In this document: positions 1 to 12,816 of the stretch, one piece after another
How the letters are laid out: every line of letters begins with the position of its first letter
Position numbering within the stretch: the stretch's first letter is position 1
Assembly: GCA_030141605.1 (NCBI GenBank)
Contig: JAQGDQ010000015.1
Location: forward strand, 496,001-560,000
Reading direction: 5' to 3'
DNA: 64,000 nt
From: Tubiluchus corallicola
Taxonomy: Eukaryota; Priapulida; Priapulimorpha; Priapulimorphida; Tubiluchidae
Notes under the pieces: model-generated
The model's input: the letters and a program-made list of their open reading frames with translations, nothing else
What the model was told of the DNA's origin: nothing
Database searches by the model: none
Program-made: the position numbers and the translations under genes

Positions 1-1737
1 GTTGGCAGTTTCATTTTCCGTATGGATTCGGGCTTTTGTGGAGAATGTATATACCAATCTTGGGCAACTCTGCCTGTTTACTGGCCCATCTTAAAGAGAT
101 ATCTTTGATAACGAGCCAGACTAGTCTTGTCACAAACTAGTAGTAGGCCCTGCCATTGAATACTGAATCTTGCAGTGTGCACAACTGCAAAAAATGAGAT
201 AGCAATTCATTTTAAATGCAGCAAAATTGAAGCCAAAATTGTAGTTGTTATTTATTTTGCTGTTGAATCTTTGAGACTACTTTCCACTATAATTATATTT
301 ATATGCAGAAGGGGCACCAGAGTATGAAATCTTTCTTTTCAAACCATTCAGTGCATTGTGTACTATCGCTAACACTGTTCGTATACTTATGTCACCCAAA
401 ATCTACAGAAATTATTCAAATTAGTGTTAAACTTAAAGTAATAATAATAAACACCATATAGTCTATAGTAGTTTTAGTCTCTTTGGATAACAGTACTGGC
501 CCTTGCTGCAACCAGATTCACACATGAATTTGAAAAAGATGACAAGAACTCTACTTCTTCGTGTTATTTATTTCTTCAACGAGTTAATATACACAGCATG
601 CAGTTGGTGTAAATCTTTCTGCAATTCTGTTACATGGAATCGCATTGCATTCTGGGTAATTTGTCTAAGCGCCGTGTAAGCCCCTGATTTACGGTGCGGA
701 TTTGGTTGCTGTGACATTAGCAATACTTCTTCGTCACACTCACGTTTTATAGGTGGGTGGCAGGGATGCTTAAGACCCGTTATGGCTATTTGATGACGCT
801 TCGCTCTGATCTACGGATTTATCTGATGTGCATCCGACAAAACCGACGCGCCAACAAACAAAAAATTGTCTAACCCGAGTAACTTCGTCATTTAAAATAC
901 CATTTGCAGCCATTTCTGCTGTCTTCTGTGTTTACTATCTAATAAGGTTTAGAATTGCGCAGTAAAATAACTTATTAATGTAACTGGAGTAAGCAATTCT
1001 CAGAAATTTATCAAACGAAATCCATACTTGCACTTTGTTGTCATTATTTTAAAAAATGAATGAAAACTTTTTTAGTTCAGTATATACTTTTCCCGAATGG
1101 AGACAGGCTTTATTTAATGGTCGTACTTCAACTCCACGCAAAAGTAAACAAACGAAAAGTATGGGCCTTTCGCCTTTGATTTGGTGCACTCTTAGCATGT
1201 GACAATTAAACCTTAATTGCGCTTATAAGATTACTGGATGAAAGCATATAATACGGTTTTCTTAATACACTAGAAAGCCTGAAACAGTTTGGAACTCAGA
1301 TCATCTATGAGCCAGGTGGCCATGCTGACTGCATTTTAGAGAAACCAAATCTATAATCATGAAATACAGGCTCGGTTTAGTGATTCCACAGCATTTACAA
1401 CTGCTTAGTCGAATGTTACTTCGAAACCAAACCGAGTGTGATGTAAACATTCTGCAGGCCTCATTTCTCTACTTCCTGTAAATTTGCTTGGTCCTAATTT
1501 GTGTTTGAAAGGGAGCGGACAAAAAATTTTCCTAAAAATAAATCGCAACATAAAAAAAAAACTCAGACTGGTTAATGCATCGTGAATTATCGTTTCATCT
1601 GGCGGACACCGGGGATCTTCGGGTGTTACAGAAATCCTGAACACGCCCATTGTATTAGCCCGCTGAGACGCAGTTTTCAATACACAAGTAGTGATCATTG
1701 ATGGAAGATCCTACACGAGAAGTCCATTTGCACCCAA
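1..1737. other. Non-coding, no gene recognised
   Basis: AT-rich sequence with stops in all frames. The longest open stretch is 97 codons on the minus strand (1405-1698), with no recognisable motif, intron signals or codon pattern. I see no repeat or RNA gene here. Confidence 0.5.
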
Positions 1738-1985
1738 TGAGTGCCACCCTCACCAGAATGAAATTAAACCTTTGTTGTCTACTGCTTGACAATGTTTATA
1801 AGCTCAGTGGCGGATCCAATGTGCAAAATGTGTGCCACCCTCAACAGAATGAGAAACTTCTGTTGCTTGCAGCTTGACAATATTTATAAGTTACGAGGCG
1901 GATACACTACTGGAAAGTGCGGAGTTCTTACCAGAATGAAAACAATCTCCTTTGTATCCTAGGGGCGGATCCAGTAACGCGATAA
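1738..1985. repeat. Degenerate tandem repeat, about 91-bp unit, nearly three copies
   Basis: A block starting GTGCCACCCTC, continuing with CAGAATGA and a CTTGACAATRTTTATAAG segment, and ending in GGCGGATCCA or a close variant starts at 1741 and again at 1832. A third, more diverged and shorter unit starts near 1917 and ends in GGCGGATCCAG at about 1975. The periods are 91 and about 85 bp. It has no coding capacity and no known family was recognised. Confidence 0.75.
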
Positions 1986-2488
1986 CTTGCATCCATTGGT
2001 CCCAATCACTGCGTCTTTGCTATAACGTGACTTGACCAGATGGCCACAACTTCACAAAAGAACTAGTGAATGGAATAATGAATTTTTTTACTGCTTCATT
2101 ATTGACGAATTTGTTTTGGACTTAGTAGTTTGTTTTATTAAGCAGAGGAATTGGAAAACGACACTCTACCAGTTTTGCTCTCTAGTCACCAACTGCTTAA
2201 AGACAGACAGCCTTCTAATCATCTCTACCGCAAATGAAACTTAGATTTGACGCAGGGGTGGAGATCGAGGAATCCTTTTAATTACTTGACCATCCGATGC
2301 GCGCTGTCAGATCGATTTCTAATGTGATCATTAAATGTTTGCGGACAAACTGTCACCACCCACGTGTACACACTCAGAGACTTATTGTCATTAATTATTT
2401 ACGACGTGACTAATAGAAGCATGAAGCAGTATGGGCCTGACTAAGTCTGACTGACTATGCAATGGTTGTGATATTGGAGTGTCCCCTT

Positions 2489-2795
2489 TTGTCCACAAGA
2501 CCATAAGCCCTCTTCACTCTCTCATCCCCCCTCTTCCTAACTCATTCTCTTTTCTCCTCTCTCTCACTGGATCTATGTTTCTTTTTCCCTCTTTATCTCT
2601 TGTGGGTCACTTCTCCCTCTCCTCTCTCTTTCTCCTTCCTTTCCTCTTTCTCCCCTACCTCGTTTCATTCTTTAGCCCCTTTCTCTTCCCCTCTCCCTCT
2701 TTTACACACTCACTATCGTGTTCGAACTTTATCAGTCTTCAAAATCCGTTTCCTTCCCTTCGGTTCACCCCCCCCTCATTATTTTTCTTCAGCTG
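2489..2795. repeat. Pyrimidine-rich low-complexity tract
   Basis: About 300 bases consist almost entirely of C and T on the plus strand (CTCT, TTCC and CCCC runs). The open frames through it are composition artefacts. The flank at 1986-2488 shows nothing recognisable. Confidence 0.8.
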
Positions 2796-5040
2796 CCAAC
2801 TGAACAATGCCTTTGCTTCTTTCGGCGACCTTTTTGCATGTATTCAGCAGTTTCTATGAAACCCGGGACAGCGTTAAAACGCGATTACGTTGCACCAGTA
2901 ACTCAATTACTCGTCCCACAAACAGTGAAATTACTAAATCGCCAAACGCAATTTGTAGTAAACAATGAGGAAAACTCAGCGGCGGCCTGCAGCATTAGTA
3001 GTTGTGAGTAACTGCTTCTAATCCTCTTACCCCATTATATGTTACAAAGGATAGCTGGAAACCAAAAATTCCAACGCCTATTTGAAGGGCGAGGGCAACG
3101 TTTTAAAAGAGGGCAGGGATAACGTAAATTCACCGTTGCCGTTGCCTGCGTTTCTTTAATTTCTGCCCCAAATCTTACTAAATTATGTATGTTTTGATAC
3201 GCAACAATGATACGTTATCAATATTAAGAGTTAATTTGATGATATTAAAAACATATTTCGCAAAATTTCTCTTCTTTCTCGCCATCTATGCATGAATTGT
3301 GAAAACAATACAAAACAATATTACTTAAATTCTTTCACCATACACATTCCACTACTATAAGCGTTCATTCTGTTTGCCAATTCTAGTCAGAAAAACGCGT
3401 TTAATCCTTCTCAAGGTAGAATCAATTGGATTTGCAGTGTCATGCATACGGAATCCTCCTAAGGGAGTAGTTGTTATGAACAAACGGCAAGGAAACTGGA
3501 CGAAGCCATGTCGACGACTAGGGTCGCTCGCGTCACCCTTTCTTATTCTAGCAGCAAATAGTAATCAAAAAAGTGCTCTCAAAATTAATGCAGTAATAAC
3601 TTGGTGAAAGCTGGCTTTCCTTTAAAATGCTCAAACACACGATTGTCTATTGGCTGACAAATTTTCATCAATGGTATTCCACACGCCCCCCCCCCTCCCG
3701 CTCCTTACTTTCTTCTCACTCTCCATAGTGATATATCAACGCGACTTGTGTGAGAGATGCGGCCTTTCATAATGTCAGAATCTTGCACACATCAACAAGA
3801 CAAGACGATACAACTCCCTGCCGCAAATTCTGATATTATCGGCGCATGAGAGGTCGGTAAATCGGACGTCCTAGTCCGGTAATAGCGGGATTTGATTTTC
3901 AGTCATTAAATCGAGTGATTTTGTTTTTTTTTTCACTTTTTTACCTTCATTAACTGAGCGTTTTACAGTTTGTCTTAAAAGACAACAGTCAATTCTTCTG
4001 ATCGTCAGCCGAGAAATGTCTTAACACAGTCGACGTTCAAATTAAAAATTGGGTTAAAATTAAAAAGTATCAGCAAATAAGTGGGGAACGATTTGCGTTC
4101 ATAAAATTCGCACAGAAAATTTGTCAGAAAAATTCTTATTGACCAGAAGATTAGCATTAGTTTATCTCATAATAATTTTTAAAGTGTTTGCAACCTACAA
4201 TTTAAACTCTGTTTAGAAGAGAGTACTTCTTCACAGTAGTAACTGTACGTCAGGCGATTCTAATACTTAAAACTGTCCGTGAAATTGCCAACTCAACAGT
4301 TAACATTTAATAAGAAAAAACTTCGAATAATATTTTGTATAAAAAATTTACTATTGTAATTATAGTAATATACAATTAACATGTTTATTGAGCTTTGATC
4401 ATTTCGGCTATTGAAACCATTGTCACACTATAAACCAAGCTAAAACGAAGAATAAATAACACATTAATGACACGAAGGCACAAACATGTTGATTCTTAGA
4501 AGATGGCGCATTCGTGTATTTAATATACAATTGTTTCAACAACGACAATTGTGAAACTAATAATCGTCATTATTTTCATCTTGGAACTAATAACGCCCTG
4601 TTCACTTAAAAGAGGTCATTCACACGAGAACTGACCCCATTCACTGTCCCGATACAAACTTTGCAAATGGTCATTCACAGCTCTTTTGAGTCACACTTGT
4701 TATAATAATTTTCTTCCTCCAAGCTTTCTGTCCCTGTATTAATCGCGGACCAGCGTATAGATTGATTGCTACAGCTGTTTCAACAAATATCTCGTGCTGT
4801 TTGATTAGACTGAAAGAAGAGCTAATTTAGTCTCCTACAAAGTGCATTTGTTCAGCTCTTACTTGGTCACACTCTGCAGAGGGGATGGGTAATAAGCCCA
4901 CGATTTTAATGAAGCATCAAGGCAATTAGGCCGTCACACTGTGCTGGCTACGGAGGCAACGAGGTAATAACCAGTGATTTGTCCTACCTTTACTTAGCCT
5001 TGGTAGGCCATAAACCAGAAGCTAGCAAATTTTTAATTAT
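2796..5040. other. Non-coding, no gene recognised
   Basis: No ORF over 100 codons, no splice-bounded exon and no RNA gene were found. A run of ten C lies at about 3686-3695. The stretch at about 4880-5000 is relatively GC-balanced and contains several GTAATAA/CAATTA motifs, but nothing specific can be said. Confidence 0.45.
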
Positions 5041-5164
5041 CGATTTCTTTTACCGTTTATCGATATCAGTTGTTATGAATTACGCATCAAATGCAAATGA
5101 TGTTAGTTTAAACGCATCGGAACTTCTCAGCCCTTAGTCACAAAAGGACGTACTATTTTTGAAT
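5041..5164. repeat. Dispersed repeat A, copy 1
   Basis: These 124 bases align without a gap to 5941-6064, exactly 900 bases downstream in the same orientation. A hand count over the first 120 positions gives 18 differences (about 85% identity). Shared blocks include TTACGCATCAAATG and AACTTCTCAG. No ORF or terminal inverted repeats are seen, so the repeat class is unknown. Confidence 0.85.
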
Positions 5165-5345
5165 GCACAATTGAACAATTATTACGAACTATCAACTGAA
5201 TTGGAAAACTCGGTTATCAAAATTAATTAAGTAATTTATATTAATAATTATGATCTATTAATTAAGATATTTATGACTCGATCTGAGCAGAGAGGTTGTC
5301 TATGAAACTGTTACTTGACATTATTGCCTAGACGAGTTATTTTGG

Positions 5346-5425
5346 TGACGGTCAATGGACCACCAGGCAAAGGAACGCAGGTCAGTTGACCGCCAGTCAA
5401 AGAACCAGCTTCAACACTTAAAAAA
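5346..5425. repeat. Short imperfect tandem repeat, about 30-bp unit
   Basis: Two adjacent units of the form GGTCARTKGACC, a CCAGKCAAAG core, then GAAC are followed by a partial third GGTCAGAAGACC unit. Each unit begins with a small GGTC...GACC palindrome. Confidence 0.5.
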
Positions 5426-5940
5426 GTGGTCAGAAGACCTCCAGTGTGTGTGTGCTGATAGCAGCTTAACCGAAATTGCAATTTTTATTGTATGTAATCT
5501 TTTAATAAAGTGTGACTGACAGATAATTGCTAAGAAATTCACAAGACTAACAGACAAAAATAATTAGATGATTCTAGTAGGCTTAACGATAGAGTTTTTT
5601 TGGAAAAGTTTTTGATATGAAAACGTTGTTTTGCAACAAATGATGTTCGCTTAACTGTGGTTGCTGGTTTTTCATAGCTTTGATATTTTCGTGATTCGCA
5701 TGTTGCTGCGCGCGTTTCCGGAATTCTAAAAAAAGACAATCACAAGTCATTTGTCGTCATTAGGAAATGTTTGCCAATCGTTGCATGGAATGCAGGAATC
5801 GTGTTACTCTTACCTGATCTTAATTAGTGACTCTTAGTGACAGATTCCGAAAGCATGCAGTCACTAAAAATCACATCATTGCAATTAATTCTTCATTGAA
5901 GTGTGCCATTTTTATAAAAACAAACATGCCTGTGCACTAC

Positions 5941-6064
5941 CGATTTCTTCTACTGATTAGCGATATCACTTGTTATAAATTACGCATCAAATGTAAATGT
6001 TATTAGCTTAAACACATCCGAACTTCTCAGCGCCAAGTCACAAAAAGATGTATTATTTTTGAAT
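5941..6064. repeat. Dispersed repeat A, copy 2
   Basis: Direct-orientation partner of 5041-5164, about 85% identical by hand count and gapless. Similarity stops at 6064, just after a TATTTTTGAAT block. The 776 bases between the copies (5165-5940) are not repeated. Confidence 0.85.
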
Positions 6065-7520
6065 TTGTATTTCCCAGCTAAATGTCTAGTGAAGTGAAGC
6101 ACTATAGACAGAAATATCTCATTAAAACAAGATGGTACGGTTAGCCGGTAGCCATTGTCAGTGGTAACCCCACATCTGTACATGTAAATTACTATATCCA
6201 AACTGATTTGTTAAAGCTACTGAAGTTAAACTTCACTTTTTTGTATTTTATCTTTTGCTATTTTAAAAAAAATTAAAGATTTTTTAATTTTCTTTTTAAT
6301 TTCTTTTAATTTGTGGCACCACCAGAGACTTCTTTGGTCGTTTATTAGTGTAGAAAATGTGAGTAAATTTTAAGTTTAAAGTTACACAGCTTTTGTTTTT
6401 CCCGTTACTTCTATGATTACGAACATGTATACAGTCTTTCCAATGCGCCTAACATTGTTTTTTCTGTAGAGGCTTAACTTCGCCCGGCTAATTACGGTGG
6501 TCACTATTCGGGTTTTTAGCTGCTTTTACCCAGGGGTAAGCTGTGGCTGTAAGATAAGGTGCCATCTATCACGCTTTGCTTTCTAGAAGTTTAACTTGTC
6601 AACTCTGACCATCAGCAGAAAACATCAGAGAGTTTTTCGCCACATTACGTTGGAAATTACTGTTACAAATGCGACCTGCAAAGTAGCAAAGTCGCCCGAA
6701 CAAACTGCTGATTTCCTTCGTGAACACTACTGCAAAAAGCCGCCCATGAACAAATTAGTGTATAGTGAGTTCTTGACCCGTTCGTTTAAATTCTCAGGCA
6801 GTACTCTTACTTTTTCCCGCTTCTGACCGCTCGACTTACCAACCTACTCATTTGCCTAGCCTGGATGAAAGTCTAAAGCATAATCGCGCGAAAGTGATTA
6901 TTATAAGCGTTGAATAAATGCTCGCTAATTCGTATCACAGGTAAAACTTTTCCGGTTTATATATATATATATACATTCAGCACTCTCCAAGTGGGTGTAC
7001 AAACTCGAAACGACGCAAGGCCCTCTTTTTGTGTTGAAAGTTGTAGCGACCTAGAATCAATATCTTTTATCTAGAATAATTCTTTCAGATTAGATACTGA
7101 AATGGCAGAGTGTCTTGGCAGCCTTTGGATGCAAAAACATTCTCTCAACGAAATAAAATAGCTGGCGGCAGTATGGTAGACAAGATAATATATGAATGAA
7201 AAAATTACTTTTCGCACAAATGATACAATTTAAATCAAATATAGATTAAGCATGACGTGCATTAAATGCGAAGTGTACACTATAGAGCTCCATACAAGTG
7301 CGGGGGTAATAAAATGGCTTTGGCATTCTTGAGAGATGTAGTTGGCTGTTATGTCAGATTCAGATATAGTAATAATTTCGTTTAGGACATAGTCCAGGGA
7401 TAACGCCTTAAATAATTCAATACTGATTTCCAAGGTGGTCCCAATTATTAATGCTCGTATGTTTTTCGATAAACCCGCATGCTTGGTTGAAAAACTAGCG
7501 GTAACATTTTTAAAATCTTT
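6065..7520. other. Non-coding, no gene recognised
   Basis: AT-rich, with a short (AT)n run near 6959-6973. An open stretch at about 6632-6826 follows a CAG that could be a splice acceptor (…ATCAGCAG). Its product matches nothing I recognise and there is no companion exon, so I do not call it a gene. Confidence 0.4.
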
Positions 7521-7585
7521 GGTATGACCCGGTCGGACGTTGAGCCCGCGACCTCCCAGGTGAGAGGTCCGTTGAGCTATACCCA
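7521..7585 (-). mobile_element. tRNA-like head of a SINE or tRNA pseudogene
   Basis: On the minus strand the segment starts GGGTATAGCTCAACGG, a good Pol III A-box. It continues with an anticodon-like arm (ACCTC…GAGGT) and then GGGCTCAACGTCC, a degenerate B-box. The 3' end TCATACC pairs with five bases of the 5' end (GGTAT/ATACC), giving a decayed cloverleaf. The D-arm is shortened and the B-box lacks the TTCGA core, so it is not a functional tRNA. A SINE body could extend to lower coordinates, but its edge cannot be placed. Confidence 0.45.
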
Positions 7586-9510
7586 TGGTTTAGACGAAAA
7601 TTAACTATTACGATACAACCAAAAATGAACTGCTAATACGTTGACCTAAGGGAACGGAATATGGGGGCATTGTCCAATAAAGGCTATTTTCGAGAGAGGT
7701 CTCGTAAAATCCTCAACAAGAAAAGTAACTCAGAAGTAAAGCAAGAAAATCTCAATTGTCTGTAGGTGTTCTGTGTCTTACTCGTTCAATCAGAATTTAA
7801 GCCAACAGTGCAATGGCACGATTAAGTGCTTGACATAGTTGATGACGGATGATGTCACTATAATTGGTTAGCCTCCAATGCCCACTAGTTTTATTTTAAA
7901 ATACACACATGTTACATGTAGTATCCCAGTACGCATAGTCAACATTGAGATATAGCAGCAAATTATTACTGTGTCAACGAAAAGTGACTTTTCTAACTTG
8001 CTCGTGCTGTCGCCATCTGAGCAGTAGACACTGATCAGTAGGACCCGTGATATGTAAATATGAGAGAAAAACCAAATTCGCTTAAATTTCCCTTTTTATT
8101 TTAAATTTGTGCATACGAAAACTAGCAACATTAAAAAGGAATAGGTCTATACACATCTATAAGCAAGAGAGACGACGGATATTGATAAAGTCGAATTTAT
8201 TGCAGTTGACAGTTTGAATACAGATGAAGCCAACAGGAAAACATGTCTAATCAGTAGGCTTCTTGATGCTGTCATGCCTAGCGCGGTCAGTAATTAGTCA
8301 GGGTGGGCACTGTGGGTTGTCCATCTCAGCTCTGTGGTCGTCGTATCCATGACCAGTGATCTTGAACTACTGTAAATCAAAATGTTACATGACAGCACGT
8401 GTGCGTAACTTATATAAAATAATTATTTCCTAAAAAATAGTTTGCAACATTGATAGTAATATAAACAACAATATTGCGCATTTCATACACAACAAGAATG
8501 GATGTGCCATTAAAATCAACTACTGCGTGGGCAGAAATTAATGCCGCTCGGGTGCTTGATGCTGTTCACTGGAATAAGTCTAATATTAGCTTCTGCTATG
8601 ATGGGACACTTTGATAACCATTCTTTTCATGTGTCTTAGTTGAACAACAATAAAAAATAACAAGCTTAGTAATGTATTAATAATAAAACACTATACAGCA
8701 TATTATTGTAGAAGGAGAGAGTGTGTGTAAGAGAGGCGTGAGAGAAAATGTTGGAGAGAAGAGGGACGGCGAAAAAGAGAGGAGGAGAGAGAGACAGAAT
8801 CAAAGAAGGAAGGAAGAAATGAAAGAATAGAAGCAATTCATATTATTTATGTAAGTATTGTTTCTAAAGCTTATTCGCTTATTAATCTCATAGCCAATTA
8901 CCTTGACCGGTCCTGCCACAATTATCAAAATAATAATGGCTATTAAATCAGGCAACGATCAGGTCATATCTGTTGGTTCTGTAACTCTGGTAAACCTGAT
9001 TCAGTCCTATTGTACGGCTTTGGACGGCTTGTATGAGTCAATCAATGCAAAAAAATGTCATTCTTAAAATTTAAGAAACTTACAAAAAAGTTCTGAATTT
9101 TAATGGAAGTATAAAGTGTATGATAATTCTTACGGTAACTGCTATTATATTCAGCTATTGTAAACCTTCAAGTCTCATGCATTGCTTAACTTTTCGATGA
9201 GTATGTAATTATATAATGTTTCCTGTAGATAGCGAGTTCAAATTAAAAATTAATGATGATTTGTTAATTTTCCCTCCTGTAACTTTTAGATGTTCAGTTA
9301 AACGTATGGTTTATCTTTCCGTCTTACTGGCCTCAAATAATTACATGTCACAGCAGTACCCCCAAAGACTTTTAGCCACATCAGGGACAGCAGATTAGCT
9401 AAAATAAACCAGATAAACCATTTGGAAAATTGCCTAGCCAATCAAATTGTTCTTGAAAAGGATTGACATGGAGCGAGACATAGGGGGACGACGGAACAGA
9501 TGATTTTCTA
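7586..9510. other. Non-coding; GA-rich tract inside
   Basis: No gene is recognised. At 8708-8830 there is a purine-rich low-complexity tract (GAGA, GGAAGGAAG). The rest is AT-rich unique-looking sequence without long ORFs. Confidence 0.5.
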
Positions 9511-9729
9511 TCAATCCATCATCCAGTGACAACAATTCTCTGAAGAACAAAGACATTGTACAGCATTTCTTGATTGTGTTTCATTAGTGACAACTCTATA
9601 GAAGCTTATGAGACCTAGAAAGTACGAAACTTTCGTAGAACACTGTGGAAGATCTGATTTGAAATGGATTACATTAGGCCTATCATCAGCATAATCTGTA
9701 GGTCTTCGTAATACTTTCAATCTAATCAA
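9511..9729 (-). pseudogene. Possible Ty3/gypsy polymerase relic
   Basis: The minus-strand reading of 72 codons contains FLGLISFYR near its middle. This closely resembles the FLGL-x-x-(Y/F)YR block after the palm of Ty3/gypsy reverse transcriptases. The residues before it fit the usual spacing from a proline-containing segment (DLPQCSTKVS). Upstream on the same strand no YxDD core or other pol motif is readable, and no LTRs were seen, so only a short decayed fragment could remain. A chance match cannot be excluded. Confidence 0.28.
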
Positions 9730-11624
9730 ATAGTCGCCGAAAAAAATCTATCGTTCTGTCAGATAACCAAACGGTTGTGTATCAATCAACTATGTACATA
9801 TAATCAGTTAAGCAGGCTGTTACTCAATCAATCATTATATGGATGATCGACAATTCATCTAAGTTATATTGCGATAGTGAAACTAAATTTGTTAAAAACA
9901 AAACAGATTCCATTCATGAAAAAAATTGTATAAAGCTTCGCCCGAGTTCATGAAAGCCGCTAACAAATATAATGACATACAACCAGACTTTTAAAAATGC
10001 TTGAAAGTGTATATAAGTTGTGCCTATAGTTGGTCCAGGGACACAGATATATGTCTGTATGTTTCATTCAGTAAATAAGATTGGCAGATAAGTGACAGCA
10101 GAAAGAAAAATACACTATCATTATAAATACTGTTATTTTGGATTTTGCAATTGGTATTGTAATAATTTATGCCTTTTGCCACTTTGTTATTGTGCTTTTT
10201 GTATCTTTTTATCTTGTGGTGTTATTTACTGTGGACTCTGCAGTTTTTCAAAGATTGTGCTCTTTGGAGTTCGCTAAGAACTACAGGATTTTCTGTGGTT
10301 TTCAATGAAAGTGTTTATATTACACAATAAAAAAAAACTAGCATTTTTTATCGTTTGTGCTTTTTCTTTTCCGCCTGAAGATAGTCCAAACTAGTGAATT
10401 GAAACGTCGTGCTTTTTCTTTTTCGTTTATTGTGAACTTAGTTTGGGAATCCGCGCTCAGTTGCATTTATTCTTTTCATTAAGAATTATAGATTTCCGTT
10501 TCCTATATTATTGTTCCTTTCACTAAAATTCGAGATCGACATTTGTTGTCACAACTGATAGGACTAGAGCTTTAGTTATTAACATTGCACCCATTAGCTA
10601 TGTAGGCCTAACTATTTTGCCAGCTATCAGCTAGGTAACACATATGAACAAAGGTATTAGCAACAACAGCTTGACATTACAAGATTAGATAAATTCAGCG
10701 AACGACATCTGAATATGCCGATAATGTCAACTACAGTTGACACTCGGCAAACAAAATCTCGCTCAAACAACAGTCGAACTGAGTGAAATAATTGTCATAG
10801 TGAAGGAAGATACAGCTGACATCACACGTCATCCTCACTGACGAGTTGCAATCACAAATACAGCAATTTGCATGTCAGTCAGGTAATAACAGGGCGTAAT
10901 TACAGCAGTGAGCAGAATGAACTTACGACGTTAAAAAACTTAATTATGAACTTAGACTGTTGCAAAACAAAATTATTCAACTGAATTTAACTTGAATATG
11001 CGATAGCCAATAGCTGCGCCGTCTTTCTAATTGTTAACTTGAAAGCAATCTCTTGGCTTCCGTAGCTTCACAGTTAAAGCATGTGTTAATGCTGATCACG
11101 TACGCAGACAAGACTTTAACTGTGCAAGGTTTAATGACGTTTGGGAACACTACGTGGGATGTGCGAGCATAATTACTGAAGAGTGACAGGTGTGTAGAAA
11201 GATAGATAAACTGAATGTTTGGAGAGTGTGATAGAATAATAGATATGTATTAATTATAATCCGACAGCAGCCCGAGCAAGAGTATGGCATTTAGTCGCAT
11301 CTGCGTATCTGTCCGTACGCGCCCAATAAATTGAAAACACAATCAAAATTACATTCAAAGGGGGCGGTCGATACAGGAAGTGAAACGCAATACTTTTTAG
11401 CTCAAAAGGTCAAAGTCAAGACACCAGATAAAAATGTCAAAGTAAATTTTGGTCCATAGTGATTTTGTGCGAGGATGTTGGCTGCATCCTCTGTTGAGTG
11501 TCGTCTCGTTCTTTGGTCATCAGGCTTTGCAAATTAATCCAAGACTTTTGTTACTACATTCTCTAATTAGACAAAAATAATTGCTGTCTGCTTACTAAGC
11601 AGAGGTTTAATAAACCACATTGTT
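9730..11624. other. Non-coding; possible element tail and possible regulatory patch
   Basis: No gene recognised. Around 10370-10430 the text CCTGAAGATAG…TGAAACGTCGTGC resembles tails of some invertebrate retroelements, but no family can be named. At about 10850-10960 there is an ATTTGCAT octamer next to several TAAT-core sites; any enhancer role would be inference. Confidence 0.35.
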
Positions 11625-12647
11625 GCATTCCTAAAAGCTAAGCAGCATATCAACCAGGTAAGAGGCACAGCGGAACTCGTTCTTGCTGTAAACTCTTTGC
11701 TGAAAATGCTATCTCCATCACTGATTTCTCTATCTATATCTCTTTGCTTGATAGGTCTAAAGCATTTGATACAGTGAAGAGGAAATTATTACTAAGACAT
11801 TTAGCTGATGTACTGGACAAAGACGAATTGCACATGACTAGTATACTACTACATTCAAGTAAGATGTGATGGTATCCTCAGCTCAGAATTGTTACTCATC
11901 TGCTGCTGTTCCACAGGGCGATTGTTTGAGCCCTGCTCTCTTCATATTCTACTTCGCAAGAACCTTGAATGAAAGAAATTACATGGCATCTATACAGTTT
12001 GTAGATCATATGTACGCAATCTAGATCCAGCCGACCGACTACTCAGCAAGAGCATAATTATGCAATATTTGGATCTCCTTCGAGTCTTTTACTTATGCAA
12101 TATGCTGACATTGTTGAATGGTTAGCAACTAGCATTGGTGAAATAGAGGCCATGAAAGAAAATGCAGCCTGAAGGTAAATGAACAGAACAATACACAATA
12201 CAATGTGGTGGGGATACGTCTTACAAGAATTGCATATACTTTGGCAGTTTATTAGACACTGAAACTGACATACCACGCGGAAAAATATTAGTCTTGGCTC
12301 AGTTGGCTGCAAGTTCTGAGCTTACAAGCTTCTTCGAAAATCTCAATCTCCCCGCAGAAACTATGCTGCATATTTCGTCATCACTTGTAGAATCTGTATT
12401 CTTGTATAATTCTGAATTGTGGACAGTTAAAGTTGCCGAGAAAAATTAAATCCACGCCTTCTAAAGGTCTGTATTAGAAAGATGTTAGATATAAAATGGC
12501 CAAAGAAAATTTCAAATAATATATATAAGCTAACAAACGAAAAAGAATGAGGTAAGGTTATACAGATGCGTAGACTTAGGTGGATTTGACACGCCATTAG
12601 ATTACCACAGGATTTTTCATTTACTACAGCGTTATATGCATGTTGTC
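11625..12647 (+). mobile_element. RTE-like LINE reverse transcriptase relic, left half (interrupted)
   Basis: Translation in shifting frames gives a non-LTR reverse transcriptase. A GTAELVLAVNSLL block is followed by motif A as DRSKAFDTVKRKLL (about 11750-11800), motif B as VPQGDCLSPALF (about 11910-11945), and a damaged motif C near 12000 reading FVDHMY where YADD is expected. The C-terminal connection follows: FLYNSELW, KWPKKISNNIY and RRLRWIGHAIRLPQD (to about 12620). The RW-x-GH-x-x-RLP signature is typical of RTE-like LINEs. Many frameshifts and stops are present. The N-terminal part and endonuclease are missing. Coding similarity stops near 12647, where the younger LINE begins, and resumes at 18584. 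Confidence 0.8.
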
Positions 12648-12816
12648 AGTTGTCAGTTGTCGGGTGCACATCGTTTGTCTCGTGCTACGGTTGCTAATTA
12701 TACCAGTTAGCGTCGAATAGGCTGTGATTAGGCCGTGAGGCCAAGGCTGTACAAATTTACTTATAGTTAAAAGATATTACGTCGAACAAGGTATATATGT
12801 TAAAAGATATACATGA

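Noticed and set aside
2479-3011. Three overlapping ORFs in the CT-rich tract
   Set aside because: Low-complexity Ser/Phe/Leu/Pro translations with no domain or splice evidence.
6632-6826. Exon-like open stretch after an ATCAGCAG acceptor
   Set aside because: The pyrimidine tract is poor, no donor or partner exon is visible, and the product is unrecognised.
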